From positions 3,286,001-3,350,000 of the forward strand of contig NZ_CP134706.1 of the NCBI RefSeq assembly GCF_038246755.1: DNA of 64,000 bases, written 5' to 3'. Source of the DNA: Micromonospora sp. FIMYZ51. Lineage in GTDB: Bacteria; Actinomycetota; Actinomycetes; Mycobacteriales; Micromonosporaceae. The position numbers and the translations under genes were made by a program. Position 1 is the first letter of the stretch. Each line of letters starts with the position of its first letter. The notes under the pieces were generated by a model that worked only from the letters and a program-made list of their open reading frames with translations, did no database searches and was not told the DNA's origin. This document shows positions 1-9,474 of the stretch, piece after piece.

Positions 1-101
1 CGTACCGGCGAAGGTGCGGCCACCGTCCGCGTCCGCGCCGGCCGGGCCGGCGGTGTCCCCCGGGACGTCGGTACGCCAAGGGCCGGTTTCCGTACGACCA
101 C
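1..101 (-). CDS. 5' end of an unidentified leftward gene, cut by window edge
   Basis: An open frame runs leftward from a GTG at 101 to the window edge (33 codons). A strong GGAGGAG ribosome binding site lies at 109-115, seven bases before the GTG, and a promoter-like pair lies further upstream. The visible N-terminus (VVVRKPALGVPTSRG...) is rich in Pro, Arg and Thr and shows no recognisable domain, so no function is offered. It is divergent from the XRE gene at 225. Confidence 0.35.
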   Translation of the reverse strand, partial: MVVRKPALGVPTSRGTPPARPARTRTVAAPSPV

Positions 102-136
102 AGCACGTCTCCTCCGTCGAAAAGGGACCATTCCAC

Positions 137-186
137 GATCTACCTTGCCGAGGGTGTATGGACAATCACACAGCGTTCGGTAATGT
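137..186. promoter_or_regulatory. Candidate divergent promoters
   Basis: Leftward, TTGTCC (165-160) and TAGATC (142-137) are 17 bases apart. Rightward, TGGACA (159-164) and TAATGT (181-186) are 16 bases apart. They would serve the edge gene and the XRE-DUF5753 gene. The assignment rests on sequence pattern only. Confidence 0.35.
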
Positions 187-224
187 TTTTTCCCGGCCAT
201 TGCTTGGTTATAGGAGGACCGGGG

Positions 225-992
225 ATGAACCACGCTTTTGTTGCAGCGCTTGCCGACGCTGGCCACACGGCGGAGAGCCTGGCCGACCAGCTCGGTGTGC
301 ATCCCAAGACGGTGGCCCGGTGGGCGAACCCGGGGCATATCCCGCAGACCCGGCACCGCAACACCGTGGCGGAACTCCTCGGGCAGGAGTCCGAGGCGCT
401 CTGGCCGGACGTGATTCGTCGCCGCGAGCCGGTCTGGTTCCGGCCCTGGGTGGACATCGAACGCGAGGCCATCACCCTGCGCACCTTTGAACTGGCGTGG
501 GTGCCGGGCCTGTTACAGATCGAGGCGTACGCCCGGGCGACGCTTGCGGGCGGGCTGTTGACCGCCGACGCGACGGAGGATCTGGTCGCGGCCCGGCTCA
601 ACCGGCAGGCGATCCTGCACCGCGAGCGCGGGCCGCTGCTGGTGGTGGTGCTGGACGAGGGCGTCCTGCGGCGACGGGTGGGCGACAGCAGGGAGCTGAT
701 GGCGGCTCAGCTCACGCACCTGCTCGCCTGCGCCGAGCTGCCGAGCGTGCAGCTGCACGTCGTGCCGGCCGACGCACCCAGCTATCCCGGCCTGGACGGC
801 CCCTTCGTCATCGCCGACCTGCCCGGCGGCACCCATGTGGCCCATGTGGACGGTCCCGCCCCGGCGCAGATCCTGGACCAACCCGCCGACCTTGCTAACC
901 TGGAGCGGCGGTGGGAGCGGATCCGTGGCGAGGCGCTTCCCCGGGGCCGGAGCCTGGATCTCGTGAAGGAAGCGGCGGCATCATGGAGCTGA
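225..992 (+). CDS. XRE-family regulator with DUF5753 domain
   Basis: This is a cytoplasmic DNA-binding regulator of the large actinomycete family that pairs with DUF397 proteins; WhiJ of Streptomyces is the best known relative. Residues 1-55 form a helix-turn-helix (GVHPKTVARWANPGHIP). The remainder is a DUF5753 sensor domain with the typical opening (VPGLLQIEAYARA) and a late LEGPFVIADLP-like segment. The ATG at 225 was preferred to an upstream frame start at 183 because TAGGAGGA lies at 211-218, and because the protein then begins at the HTH. Its 3' end overlaps the DUF397 gene by 10 bases, so the two are probably co-translated. Targets cannot be read from the sequence. Confidence 0.85.
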   Translation: MNHAFVAALADAGHTAESLADQLGVHPKTVARWANPGHIPQTRHRNTVAELLGQESEALWPDVIRRREPVWFRPWVDIEREAITLRTFELAWVPGLLQIEAYARATLAGGLLTADATEDLVAARLNRQAILHRERGPLLVVVLDEGVLRRRVGDSRELMAAQLTHLLACAELPSVQLHVVPADAPSYPGLDGPFVIADLPGGTHVAHVDGPAPAQILDQPADLANLERRWERIRGEALPRGRSLDLVKEAAASWS

Positions 993-1174
993 CTGGCGCG
1001 CGGTGGCGCAAGAGCACGAAGAGCGGCGGCAACGGCGGTAACTGCGTCGAGGTGGCCGACAATCTGTCCGATGTGGTCGCGGTGCGCGACTCGAAGGACC
1101 CGGCCGGTCCGGTGTTGACCTTCGGCCCGGTGGCCTGGCGGGCCTTCCTCACCCGGATCGTCGACCGCCCGTGA
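983..1174 (+). CDS. DUF397 domain protein
   Basis: This small protein of 63 residues has the family pattern W-RKS--S--GNCVEVA, V-VRDSKDP-GPVL-F, then W--F. DUF397 proteins are the usual partners of XRE-DUF5753 regulators and are thought to act with them, either as modulators or in a toxin-antitoxin-like pair. No enzymatic motif is present. The start at 983 lies inside the last codons of the XRE gene and follows GAAGGAAG, which supports translational coupling. Confidence 0.85.
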   Translation: MELTGARWRKSTKSGGNGGNCVEVADNLSDVVAVRDSKDPAGPVLTFGPVAWRAFLTRIVDRP

Positions 1175-1187
1175 GCCTGACTCTCCT

Positions 1188-1811
1188 GTGACGGGGACCA
1201 GGAAGCTTCTCGTCTGCGGCATCGTCGGCGCGCTGCTGTTCATCGTGGTGATCGCGGTCAACGGGGTGATCAAGCCCGATTATGATCCGATGAACGACTT
1301 CGTCAGCGAGGGCGCAATCGGTCCTGGCGGGTGGCTCCAGATCGCGAACTTCGTGGTCAGTGGCGGCCTGCTGACGGCCTTCTCATTCGGGCTGCGGCGT
1401 ACCGTCTCGCGATGGACGGCCTGGTTGACGGGGATCTTCGCGGTGAGCCTGGTCGGGGCCGGCGTCTTCGTCTCGGACCCGGTGCCGTCCGACCGGGCGA
1501 GCGGCCACGGTGTCGCGCACGACCTCTTCTCACTCGTCGTCTTCGTGGCGCTGATCGCCGCCTGCTTCACCGCCGCCCGGTGGCGACCAACCCCGCTCTG
1601 GCGCTGGTACTGCCGGTTCACCGGCGTCGCGGTCGGCGTCCTGGTCATCGCGGCCGGCGGGGTCGACCCGGTCGACGGCGGCGCGGGGTTGCTCCAACGC
1701 GGCTCGATCCTGATCGGATGGAGCTGGTTGGCCGTGCTCGCGTGGCGGGCCCGGCCGGTGCGGGAAGTCACCGTCCCGCACCGGCCTGCCACCGTCCCGC
1801 ACCGGTCCTGA
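1188..1811 (+). CDS. DUF998 integral membrane protein
   Basis: The product has 207 residues and about six hydrophobic segments, beginning with LVCGIVGALLFIVVIAVNGV. The early DYDPMNDFVSEGAIGPGGWLQIANF block is typical of DUF998 proteins. Family function is unknown; relatives are multi-pass membrane proteins. The GTG start at 1188 follows the DUF397 stop by 13 bases and has no convincing ribosome binding site, so a short leader or coupling is possible. The tail carries a duplicated TVPHRP segment encoded by a direct DNA repeat. Confidence 0.75.
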   Translation: MTGTRKLLVCGIVGALLFIVVIAVNGVIKPDYDPMNDFVSEGAIGPGGWLQIANFVVSGGLLTAFSFGLRRTVSRWTAWLTGIFAVSLVGAGVFVSDPVPSDRASGHGVAHDLFSLVVFVALIAACFTAARWRPTPLWRWYCRFTGVAVGVLVIAAGGVDPVDGGAGLLQRGSILIGWSWLAVLAWRARPVREVTVPHRPATVPHRS

Positions 1812-1822
1812 CGGACCGGTGC
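1799..1822. terminator. Bidirectional hairpin terminator
   Basis: GCACCGGTCC (1799-1808) pairs perfectly with GGACCGGTGC (1813-1822) around a TGAC loop. The TGA of the DUF998 gene lies in the loop. The hairpin sits between convergent genes and could stop both. Confidence 0.7.
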
Positions 1823-1824
1823 GA

Positions 1825-2652
1825 TCAGGAGGTGAGCGCGGTGGTCAGCCGTTCGGCGTTGGTCCGGAACACCGCGAGCAGATCCAGATCCTTGCCGGGG
1901 TAGTTGACGAGCGTTACCCGGGTGGCACCGGAGATCTTCGGGTCCACCTTCGGCGAGTGGGCGTTGATGAGGACCAGCTTGGGCTGCTTGGCGGCCAGGT
2001 CCGCCCGCTCCTTCGCGGTGAGCGGCTGCGGCCCGTACACCTCCGTCACCTCGATGCCAGCGAAGGAGCCCCAGTATCCGACGAGCAACTCCGACACCGC
2101 CGTGGGCGCCGGATTGGGCAGGGCGGCCTTCGTCTCGCGGGACAACCTGGTGTACTCGGCGTTGAAGGTGCTCAGCCACGCCTTCGCCGCGTCGGAGGTG
2201 CCGAACATGGTGGCCAGTCGGGTCACCTCCGTGGTGATCGTCCTGGTGGTGGCCTCGACGGGGAGCACCGTGACGAGTTCGCTGTCGTCGCCGGCCGCCT
2301 TGATCAGCCGAGGTGCGAAGCCGTCGCTCTCGGCGTACAGGACGTAGTCGGCGTCGGCGGCGGCCTTCAGGTCGCGCGCCTTCGGTTGGTAATCCGACGG
2401 GTGCGCGACGTCGGCCGGAGCAACGAGGGTAACCTCGCTGGCCCCGGCGGCCTTGGCGAGCGCGCCGACCCAGCTGGTCGAGGCGACCACCGTGGGCCCC
2501 GGCACGGCCGGCGCGACGGAAGTGCTGTCGGCGGCCGGTGTGGCGGGTACGCCCTGGCCGGTCGGTGTCGGTTCGTCGGTGCTGCCACACCCACTGGCCA
2601 GCAGAGACAGGGTCACTACCGCGCTCAGCGCGGCGGCCCGGATCGATCGCAT
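1825..2652 (-). CDS. Metal ABC transporter substrate-binding lipoprotein, ZnuA-like
   Basis: The product has 275 residues with a lipoprotein signal (LSLLASGC, lipobox Cys at 22) followed by a Ser/Thr/Pro linker. The body matches the bacterial periplasmic solute-binding family for zinc or manganese (PF01297): STSWVGALAKAAGA, DYQPKARDLKAAADADYVLY and the late VLINAHSPKVDPK block. Family members capture a divalent metal outside the membrane for an ABC importer. The usual cluster of metal-binding histidines is thin here, so the ligand is uncertain and a non-metal role is possible. No permease or ATPase lies next to it. A GC-rich hairpin follows its stop. Confidence 0.7.
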   Translation of the reverse strand: MRSIRAAALSAVVTLSLLASGCGSTDEPTPTGQGVPATPAADSTSVAPAVPGPTVVASTSWVGALAKAAGASEVTLVAPADVAHPSDYQPKARDLKAAADADYVLYAESDGFAPRLIKAAGDDSELVTVLPVEATTRTITTEVTRLATMFGTSDAAKAWLSTFNAEYTRLSRETKAALPNPAPTAVSELLVGYWGSFAGIEVTEVYGPQPLTAKERADLAAKQPKLVLINAHSPKVDPKISGATRVTLVNYPGKDLDLLAVFRTNAERLTTALTS

Positions 2653-2818
2653 CGTGCTCCTCGGGAATCAGCAAAGATCGCAGCCCGAAGCGACCGAGAG
2701 GTGTCCCGGCGGTCAGCTGCGGTCCAGGAGCGTAGCAATCAGCGGCCGACAACACTGACCCGAAATTCCCGACATCAGCCTCGGTCCAGGCCCGCCCAGG
2801 AGCGCAGCAACCGTCCAC

Positions 2819-3069
2819 CTACGGAATCGGCCGGTGCCGGATCCGGGGCCGTCGACGACCTCGGTGCGGGTGAGCCAGTGCCTCCGGCAACTCCGCGCTG
2901 GAGTAGGGGACCCAGTTCCAGTTGCCCTCGGACGAGAGGGCCGGCCGGGTGAGCACGGAACCGCCGGCCACGTAGTAGAGCCGCGCCTGGGTGCCCCGCG
3001 TCTGGTTGTTCACCCACGAGCCGCCCGTGCTGAAGTACGACGGCAGTGTGCGGTGTCCATAGCCGGTGG
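2819..3069 (-). pseudogene. C-terminal fragment of a secreted crystallin-like (I36-type?) protein
   Basis: Reading leftward from about 3069, the frame gives LPSYFSTGGSWVNNQTRGTQ, then ARLYYV and NWNWVPYS, then an Arg-rich non-homologous tail. The STGGSWVNNQT-G--A-FY pattern resembles the end of peptidase-inhibitor I36 / beta-gamma crystallin-like secreted proteins of actinomycetes. There is no signal peptide, start or N-terminal half, since the XRE-cupin gene ends directly upstream. I take it as a relic. The rest of 2653-3071 shows no gene. Confidence 0.35.
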
Positions 3070-3071
3070 CG

Positions 3072-3608
3072 TCACGGGGTGGGTGGGGTGACCGCGATGA
3101 TCAGGTGGGCCGGCTGGTCGCTGTCGTTGCGGTAGAGGTGCGCCAGGCGTGAGTCGAAGGTGACCGCCTCGCCGGCCGCGAGCAGGTACGACTCGCCGCC
3201 GATCTCGGCGACCACCTCGCCGCTACAGACGATGGCGCACTCGGTCGACGGGTGGGCCCAGGGTTCGGCCGAGCTCGCGTCGCCGGGGGCGAGGTGGGCC
3301 TGGAGCACCTCCAGGTCGCCACGGCCCGGGGTGAGCCGCTCGTAGGTGATCTGGCCCGGAGGAGCGGTGAGCAGGCTGCGTGCGCCGGCCCGGCTGATGT
3401 GCACCGCCGGGGCCTCCGGCTCGGAGAAGAGTGCGGCTATCGAGGTGTCGAAGACCTGGGCGAGCTTTCGCAGGGTGGCCAGGCTCGGGTCGGTGGCACC
3501 GTTCTCGATCTGGCTGAGCAGGGCGGGTGACACGTCGGCGGCTGTGGCGAGCTGTCGCAGCGTGAGGGAGTGCTGCTGGCGCAGTTCGCGGAGCCGGTCA
3601 CCGAGCAT
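3072..3608 (-). CDS. XRE-family regulator with C-terminal cupin
   Basis: The product has 178 residues. Residues 1-60 are a classic HTH_3 (LTLRQLATAADVSPALLSQIENG). Residues 100-175 form a cupin_2 barrel (HPSTECAIVCSGEVVAEIGG, then LAAGEAVTFDSRLAHLYRN). Such XRE-cupin proteins sense small molecules, often amino acids, peptides or amines, and usually control the adjacent catabolic or transport operon. It is divergent from the ABC importer operon. The shared 287-bp gap carries a perfect 10-bp dyad over back-to-back promoters, which makes autoregulation and control of the operon the likely arrangement. The ATG at 3608 is the only sensible start. Confidence 0.85.
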   Translation of the reverse strand: MLGDRLRELRQQHSLTLRQLATAADVSPALLSQIENGATDPSLATLRKLAQVFDTSIAALFSEPEAPAVHISRAGARSLLTAPPGQITYERLTPGRGDLEVLQAHLAPGDASSAEPWAHPSTECAIVCSGEVVAEIGGESYLLAAGEAVTFDSRLAHLYRNDSDQPAHLIIAVTPPTP

Positions 3609-3642
3609 GTGAACCTCAATCCGATAACAGTGTGGCTAAAAA

Positions 3643-3684
3643 TGTTTGACCAAGCTACACGGTCTTGTTTAGGGTGGTCAAACA
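3643..3684. promoter_or_regulatory. Overlapping divergent promoters inside a 10-bp inverted repeat
   Basis: TGTTTGACCA (3643-3652) and TGGTCAAACA (3675-3684) are exact inverse copies. Each arm supplies a -35 hexamer TTGACC. The rightward pair is TTGACC (3646-3651) and TAGGGT (3670-3675). The leftward pair is TTGACC (3681-3676) and TAGCTT (3657-3652). Both spacings are 18 bases, so one bound dimer could cover both promoters. A looser TGTTTGG...AGACA copy lies at 3697-3715. Confidence 0.6.
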
Positions 3685-3798
3685 AGAGGCCGGCAGTGTT
3701 TGGTATTGCTAGACACGTCGCGTCGAGGCACGAACCGGACGAACGGTCCGGCTACATCCAACCCTGAGACGACTTCCCCTGAAAACCCGAGAGACCGT

Positions 3799-3824
3799 CA
3801 CCGGTCACCTGGGCCCGACCGGTG
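3799..3824 (+). other. Stem-loop in the importer operon leader
   Basis: CACCGGTC (3799-3806) pairs with GACCGGTG (3817-3824) around a 10-base loop. It lies in the roughly 210-base untranslated leader of the importer operon. There is no U-run, so this is probably RNA structure rather than a terminator. Confidence 0.35.
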
Positions 3825-3895
3825 GCAGTGTCCCGGGCCGTCGATGCCTCGCGGATCCGCCCGCCGGACCCGCGCCATACGAAGGTAGGAACAGC

Positions 3896-5506
3896 ATGTC
3901 GGTGTCCCCCCGCCGGCTCCGCGCCGGAGCGCTCGCTCTGGCGACGCTGGCCGTCATCTCCACCACCGCCTGCACCGCAGGCGGCAGCGGTGGGAACGCG
4001 AACGGTGGTGGCGGTGCCACCACCCTGACCGTCAACACCTCGTTCGTGCTCAAGACCCTCGACCCCGGCCGGGTCTACGAGGCGACCGGCCTGACCGCCG
4101 TGCACGCCCTCTACGACACGCTGCTCACCTTCGAGGGCTCCGACGTCGGCACCCCGGTCCCGGCGCTGGCCGAGTCGTACGAGGCGTCCGCAGATGCGAA
4201 GACCTTCACCTTCAAGCTCCGGTCGGGCGTCACCTTCTCCGACGGCAGCCCGCTCACCGCCGACGACGTGGTCTTCTCGCTGAACCGACTGAAGAACCTC
4301 AAGTCCAGCCCGGCGGTCACGGTCAGCGAGTTGAGCGTGCGCAAGACCGACGACAGCACCGTGGTGGTCACCTCCGCCACCCCCAACCCGAACGTCCCGG
4401 TGGTGCTCTCGATGCCCTCCACCGCCGTGCTCAACGCCAAGGTGGCCCAGGAGAACGGCGCCAAGGACGGGGAGGACGCCGCCCAGGGCGACAACGCCCA
4501 GCAGTACCTGGACACCAACTCCATCGGCAGCGGCCCGTACGTGCTCAAGTCGTACGAGCCGGAGTCCCAGGTGGTGCTGGAGGCCAACCCCAACTACTGG
4601 GGTGACAAGCCGCAGTTCGAGCGGGTGGTGCTGCGCAACATGGACGTGCAGACCCAGAAGCTGACCATGCAGCGCGCCGAGAGCGCCGAGATCTCCCTGG
4701 ACATCTCCGGCAAGCTGCTCGACGGCCTGCCGCAGACCCTGCTGACCTCCGGCGTGCAGGACACCGTCTACTTCCTCTTCCTCAACGCCGACCCGGCCGT
4801 GTCGCCGGTGACCTCGAACCCGAAGTTCAACCAGGCGTTGCGCGCCGCCATCGACTACCAGGGCATCGCCGGCCTCTACGGCCAGGGTGCCGCGCCCGGC
4901 GCCGGCCTGGTCGCGCCGGCCTTCCCCGGCACGCTGCCGGAGAACGAGGCGTCCGTCCGCGACGTGGCCAAGGCCAAGGCGCTGCTCGCCGAGGCGAACC
5001 TGGGCAACCCGACGGTGAAGTTCAGCTACCCGGCCATCACCTACAAGGGCGTGGACCTGGGCACCGTGGCCACCAAGGTGCAGGGCGACGTCGCCGAGGC
5101 GGGCATCACGCTGGAGCTGAACCCGCAGCCGCTTACCACCTTCCTGGACGAGATGCGCGGTGGGAAGATGCCGCTGGGCTTCACCCCGCAGAGCCTGAAC
5201 TACCCGGTCGCCGACTCGCTGATCAACAACATGGCACCCGGCCAGGCCACCGCGCTGCGTTCGGGCTGGACCGTCGAGCGGGCCGATCCGGCGATCGTGG
5301 CCGCCGGTGAGCAGGTCGCCGAGACCCTGGACCTGTCCGACCGGGCCACCGCGATGCAGCAGTGGCAGCGACTGATGAACCAGTCCTCCCCGTACGTGGT
5401 GCTGGCCAGCAACTCCTCCACGGTGGTGGCGACCCCCGACCTGACCGGCGCGGACTACACCGCCGCGGGCTGGCAGGTGGACGTCGCCGCGGTCGGCCGG
5501 AAGTAG
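3896..5506 (+). CDS. Peptide-type ABC transporter substrate-binding lipoprotein
   Basis: This is a 536-residue family 5 extracellular solute-binding protein (SBP_bac_5), the DppA/OppA class, anchored outside the membrane to capture peptides or similar ligands. A signal peptide ends in a lipobox (ISTTAC, Cys near 25). It is followed by LDPGRVYEATGLTAVHALYD and by KTFTFKLRSGVTFSDGSPLTADDVVFSLNR, which is the family signature. The late GSGPYVLKSYEPESQVVLEANPNYWGDKP block is also typical. The ATG at 3896 follows AAGGTAGGAA. It is the first gene of a ten-gene operon. Ligand class is inferred from family and from the downstream peptidase-like genes. Confidence 0.9.
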   Translation: MSVSPRRLRAGALALATLAVISTTACTAGGSGGNANGGGGATTLTVNTSFVLKTLDPGRVYEATGLTAVHALYDTLLTFEGSDVGTPVPALAESYEASADAKTFTFKLRSGVTFSDGSPLTADDVVFSLNRLKNLKSSPAVTVSELSVRKTDDSTVVVTSATPNPNVPVVLSMPSTAVLNAKVAQENGAKDGEDAAQGDNAQQYLDTNSIGSGPYVLKSYEPESQVVLEANPNYWGDKPQFERVVLRNMDVQTQKLTMQRAESAEISLDISGKLLDGLPQTLLTSGVQDTVYFLFLNADPAVSPVTSNPKFNQALRAAIDYQGIAGLYGQGAAPGAGLVAPAFPGTLPENEASVRDVAKAKALLAEANLGNPTVKFSYPAITYKGVDLGTVATKVQGDVAEAGITLELNPQPLTTFLDEMRGGKMPLGFTPQSLNYPVADSLINNMAPGQATALRSGWTVERADPAIVAAGEQVAETLDLSDRATAMQQWQRLMNQSSPYVVLASNSSTVVATPDLTGADYTAAGWQVDVAAVGRK

Positions 5507-5517
5507 TCGGCCACCAC

Positions 5518-6609
5518 ATGACGACGCTGCACAACGGCGAGCCGGGGGCGGTCACCACGACCGCGCCCCGGCCTCGGCCGCGCCGCGTGCACCCGCTGCT
5601 GGTCTTCCTGACCAAGCGGCTGGCGATCACCGCCGGGCTGCTGCTGGGCGTCACCGTGGTGACGTTCGGGCTGGTCAACGTGGTGCCCGGCGACCCGGTC
5701 ACGGCCAACCTCTCCGACCAGGCGCTCAACGACCCGGCGACGGTGGCGGCCTTCCGCGAGAAGTGGGGACTGGACCAGCCGCTCTGGCAGCAGTACCTGC
5801 ACTACCTGGGCAACCTGGTCCGCGGCGATCTGGGCATCTCGCAGCAGACCGGCCGTTCGGTCCTGGACGACCTGGTGCGGTACGTCCCGGCGACCATGGA
5901 ACTGGCCATCCCCACCATGCTGCTGGCGTTGCTGATCGGCACCGGCATCGGGATGCTCGCGGCGGTCCGCAACGGCCGGTTCACCGACCAGCTGGTTCGC
6001 GTCGGATCCCTGCTGGGCCTGTCCACCCCGCCGTTCTGGCTCTCGCTCGTCGTGCTCTACGTCTTCTTCTACCAGCTCGGCCTGGCCCCCAGCGGTGGAC
6101 GGCTCTCCACCGCGTTCAGCCCGCCGCCCACCGTCACCGGCATGTACACGGTCGACGCGGCGCTGGCCGGGCAGTGGGACGTGGCCTGGGACGCCGCCCA
6201 GCACCTGGTCCTGCCGGTGCTGGTGCTTACCTCGCTGACCGTGGCGCTGCTGGTCCGCTTCGTCCGCTCCGCCATGCTGGAAGTGCTCCAGCAGGACTAC
6301 ATCCGTGCCGCGTACGCCAAGGGTCTGCCGACCCGGGTGGTGCTGCGCCGGCACCTGCTGCGCGCCGGCCTGGTCCCGGTGGTCACCGTCTCCGGCCTGG
6401 CCTTCGCCTCGCTGCTCTCCGGCACGGTGCTTGTGGAGAGCATCTTCGGCTGGCCCGGCCTCGGCCAGTACGCCTACCGCAGCGCCACCGCCCTGGACCT
6501 GCCCTCGATCCTCGGCGTCAGCCTCTTCGTGGCGCTGGTATACACGCTTGTCAACCTGACCGTGGACCTGCTGTACGGGCTCATCGACCCGAGGATCCGG
6601 CTGTCATGA
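5518..6609 (+). CDS. ABC transporter permease, DppB-like
   Basis: The product has 363 residues and is the first inner-membrane permease of the importer. After a basic N-terminal tail it shows RLAITAGLLLGVTVVTFGLVNVVPGDPV, the standard DppB opening, then six predicted membrane spans. The coupling-helix EAA motif reads DYIRAAYAKGLPTRVVLRRHLLRAGLVPV. The ATG at 5518 lies 11 bases after the lipoprotein stop. An open frame extends further upstream but would overlap that gene. The 3' end overlaps the next gene by ATGA. Confidence 0.9.
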   Translation: MTTLHNGEPGAVTTTAPRPRPRRVHPLLVFLTKRLAITAGLLLGVTVVTFGLVNVVPGDPVTANLSDQALNDPATVAAFREKWGLDQPLWQQYLHYLGNLVRGDLGISQQTGRSVLDDLVRYVPATMELAIPTMLLALLIGTGIGMLAAVRNGRFTDQLVRVGSLLGLSTPPFWLSLVVLYVFFYQLGLAPSGGRLSTAFSPPPTVTGMYTVDAALAGQWDVAWDAAQHLVLPVLVLTSLTVALLVRFVRSAMLEVLQQDYIRAAYAKGLPTRVVLRRHLLRAGLVPVVTVSGLAFASLLSGTVLVESIFGWPGLGQYAYRSATALDLPSILGVSLFVALVYTLVNLTVDLLYGLIDPRIRLS

Positions 6610-7523
6610 CGATGATCGCACCCGATCCGGTGGCCCCGGATCCGAAGGTGGACCGGGCGTTGAACCGGCGTCGCTGGCTCGGCCGGCTGCGCGGCGGCTC
6701 GACCGGGCGACCGATCTGGCGTCAGCCGATCGCCGCGGCGGCGCTTGTCATCCTCGGTGGATGGCTGCTGGTGGCGATCTGCGCGCCGCTGATCGCCCCG
6801 TACGATCCGCTCGCCCAGAGCCCGGATGCGTACGCCCCACCGTCGGCCGCGCACTGGTTCGGCACCGACTCGCTCGGCCGGGACATCCTCAGCCGGGTGA
6901 TCCACGGCGCCCGGCTCTCCATCCCGCTGGCCCTGGCCATCGTTTCGCTGGCCCTGCTCGTCGGCGGCCTGCTCGGGCTGATCGCCGGCTACCTCGGCCG
7001 GCTCGTCGACGAGGCGCTGATGCGCCTGACCGACCTGGTGTTCGCCTTCCCGCAGATCATCCTGGCGATGGCGGTGACCGCCGCGTTCGGCCCGAACACC
7101 CGCAACGCGGTGCTCGCCCTGGTGATCGTCTCCTGGCCGGTGTACGCGCGGGTCATCCGCAGCGCGGTGCTCAGCATGCGCGGTGACGACTACCTCTCCG
7201 CCGCCCGGCTGCTCGGCGTCGGGCCGGTACGCGCGCTGCGCCGCGACGTGCTGCCCAACAGCACCGGCCCGGCGATCGTGCTGGCCACCCTGGAACTCGG
7301 CAACGCGGTGCTGCTGCTCGCCGCGCTCTCCTTCCTCGGCCTGGGTCCCCGCCCACCGGCCGCCGAGTGGGGCTCGATGGTCGCCCTCGGCTCCCAGGAC
7401 CTGTCGATGTGGTGGGTCAGCGTCTTCCCCGGCCTGGCCATCCTCACCGTCGTGATGGCGTTCAACGTGCTCGGTGACGCGCTGCGTGACCGGCTCGACC
7501 CCCGCTACGCGAAGGGACGCTGA
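6606..7523 (+). CDS. ABC transporter permease, DppC-like
   Basis: The product has 305 residues and is the second permease of the importer. It carries the N-terminal oppC segment (RRWLGRLRG...WRQPIAAAALVILGGWLLVAICAPLIAPYDP). The family block HWFGTDSLGRDILSRVIHGARLS follows, then the EAA motif DDYLSAARLLGVGPVRALRRDVLP. The ATG at 6606 overlaps the DppB-like stop as ATGA, and its own stop overlaps the ATPase start, so the subunits are translationally coupled. Confidence 0.9.
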   Translation: MTMIAPDPVAPDPKVDRALNRRRWLGRLRGGSTGRPIWRQPIAAAALVILGGWLLVAICAPLIAPYDPLAQSPDAYAPPSAAHWFGTDSLGRDILSRVIHGARLSIPLALAIVSLALLVGGLLGLIAGYLGRLVDEALMRLTDLVFAFPQIILAMAVTAAFGPNTRNAVLALVIVSWPVYARVIRSAVLSMRGDDYLSAARLLGVGPVRALRRDVLPNSTGPAIVLATLELGNAVLLLAALSFLGLGPRPPAAEWGSMVALGSQDLSMWWVSVFPGLAILTVVMAFNVLGDALRDRLDPRYAKGR

Positions 7524-8498
7524 TGGCACCGCTGCTCGACGTGGACTCCCTCGCCGTCACCCTGCCCGGCCCGCGCGGGCCGCTGCCGATCCTGCACGAC
7601 GTGTCGCTCACCGTGCACGAGGGCGAACTGGTCGGCATCGCGGGGGAGAGCGGCTGCGGCAAGAGCCTCACCGCGCAGACCCTGCTCGGTCTGCTCCCGC
7701 CCGGGGCCGAGGTCACCGGATCGGCCCGGTTCGCCGGCACCGACCTGCTCGGCCTGGACAACCGGGGCTGGCAGCGGATTCGGGGCGCCGGCATCGCGAT
7801 GGTCTTCCAGGACCCGACCGCCGCCCTGCACCCGATGCTCACCATCGGCCGTCAACTCACCGAGCACATGCGGGTGCACCTGCGGATGGATCGCCGGGCC
7901 GCGAACCGTCGGGCGGTGGAGCTGCTCGACCAGGTCCGCATCCCCGACCCGGAACAGGCCCTGCGCTCCTATCCGCACCAGTTCTCCGGCGGAATGCGCC
8001 AGCGCGCGGCCATCGCCATCGCGCTTGCCGCCCGGCCCCGGCTGCTGATCGCCGACGAACCCACCACCGCCCTCGACGTCACCGTGCAGGCCGGCATCCT
8101 CACCCTGCTCGACCAGTTGCGCGCCGAGACCGGGCTGGCCGTCGCGTTCATCACCCACGACCTCGGCGTGCTCAGCGCGTTGACCACCCGTGGTTACGTC
8201 TTCTACGCCGGACGGGTGGTGGAAACCGGTCCCACCGGGGCGCTGCTCACCGCACCCACCCATCCGTACACTGCCGCGCTGCTCGGTGCCCGCCCGCACG
8301 GCACCCAGGCGGTCGGCACGCTGCGGCCCATCCCCGGCGGCCCACCGGCGCCGGGGAGGCGCCGCCGGGCTGCCCGTTCCAACCCCGCTGCGGGTACGCC
8401 GAACCGTCCTGCGGCACCGCCCCGCCGCCGCTGGCCCCGGCCGGGGCCGACCGGTCGGTGGCCTGCGTGGTCCGCCCGCACCTGGAGGTGGCGACCCG

Positions 8499-8502
<4 letters not shown>
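7523..8502 (+). CDS. ABC transporter ATP-binding protein, DppD-like (apparent frameshift)
   Basis: This is the first ATPase of the importer. Walker A is GESGCGKS, the Q-loop is VFQDP, the signature is FSGGMRQRAAIA and Walker B is LLIADEPTTALD. The frame opened by the ATG at 7523 reads correctly to about residue 278 (RPIPGGPPAPG), then turns into Arg/Pro-rich sequence. The expected C-terminus (PGCPFQPRCGYAEPSCG...ACVV, the cysteine-bearing oligopeptide-transporter tail) continues in the next frame. That frame ends at 8502, where it overlaps the following gene by ATGA exactly as its neighbours do. One G added to the G4 run at 8353-8356 restores the full protein of about 327 residues. This is either a sequencing or assembly error or a real inactivating mutation. 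Confidence 0.8.
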
Positions 8503-9464
<962 letters not shown>

Positions 9465-9474
9465 GGACGCCGCT

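Noticed and set aside
1280..2818. A long open frame on the minus strand opposite the DUF998 gene
   Set aside because: High GC leaves antisense frames open. The translation is Arg/Gly rich without domains, and the DUF998 and lipoprotein genes explain the region.
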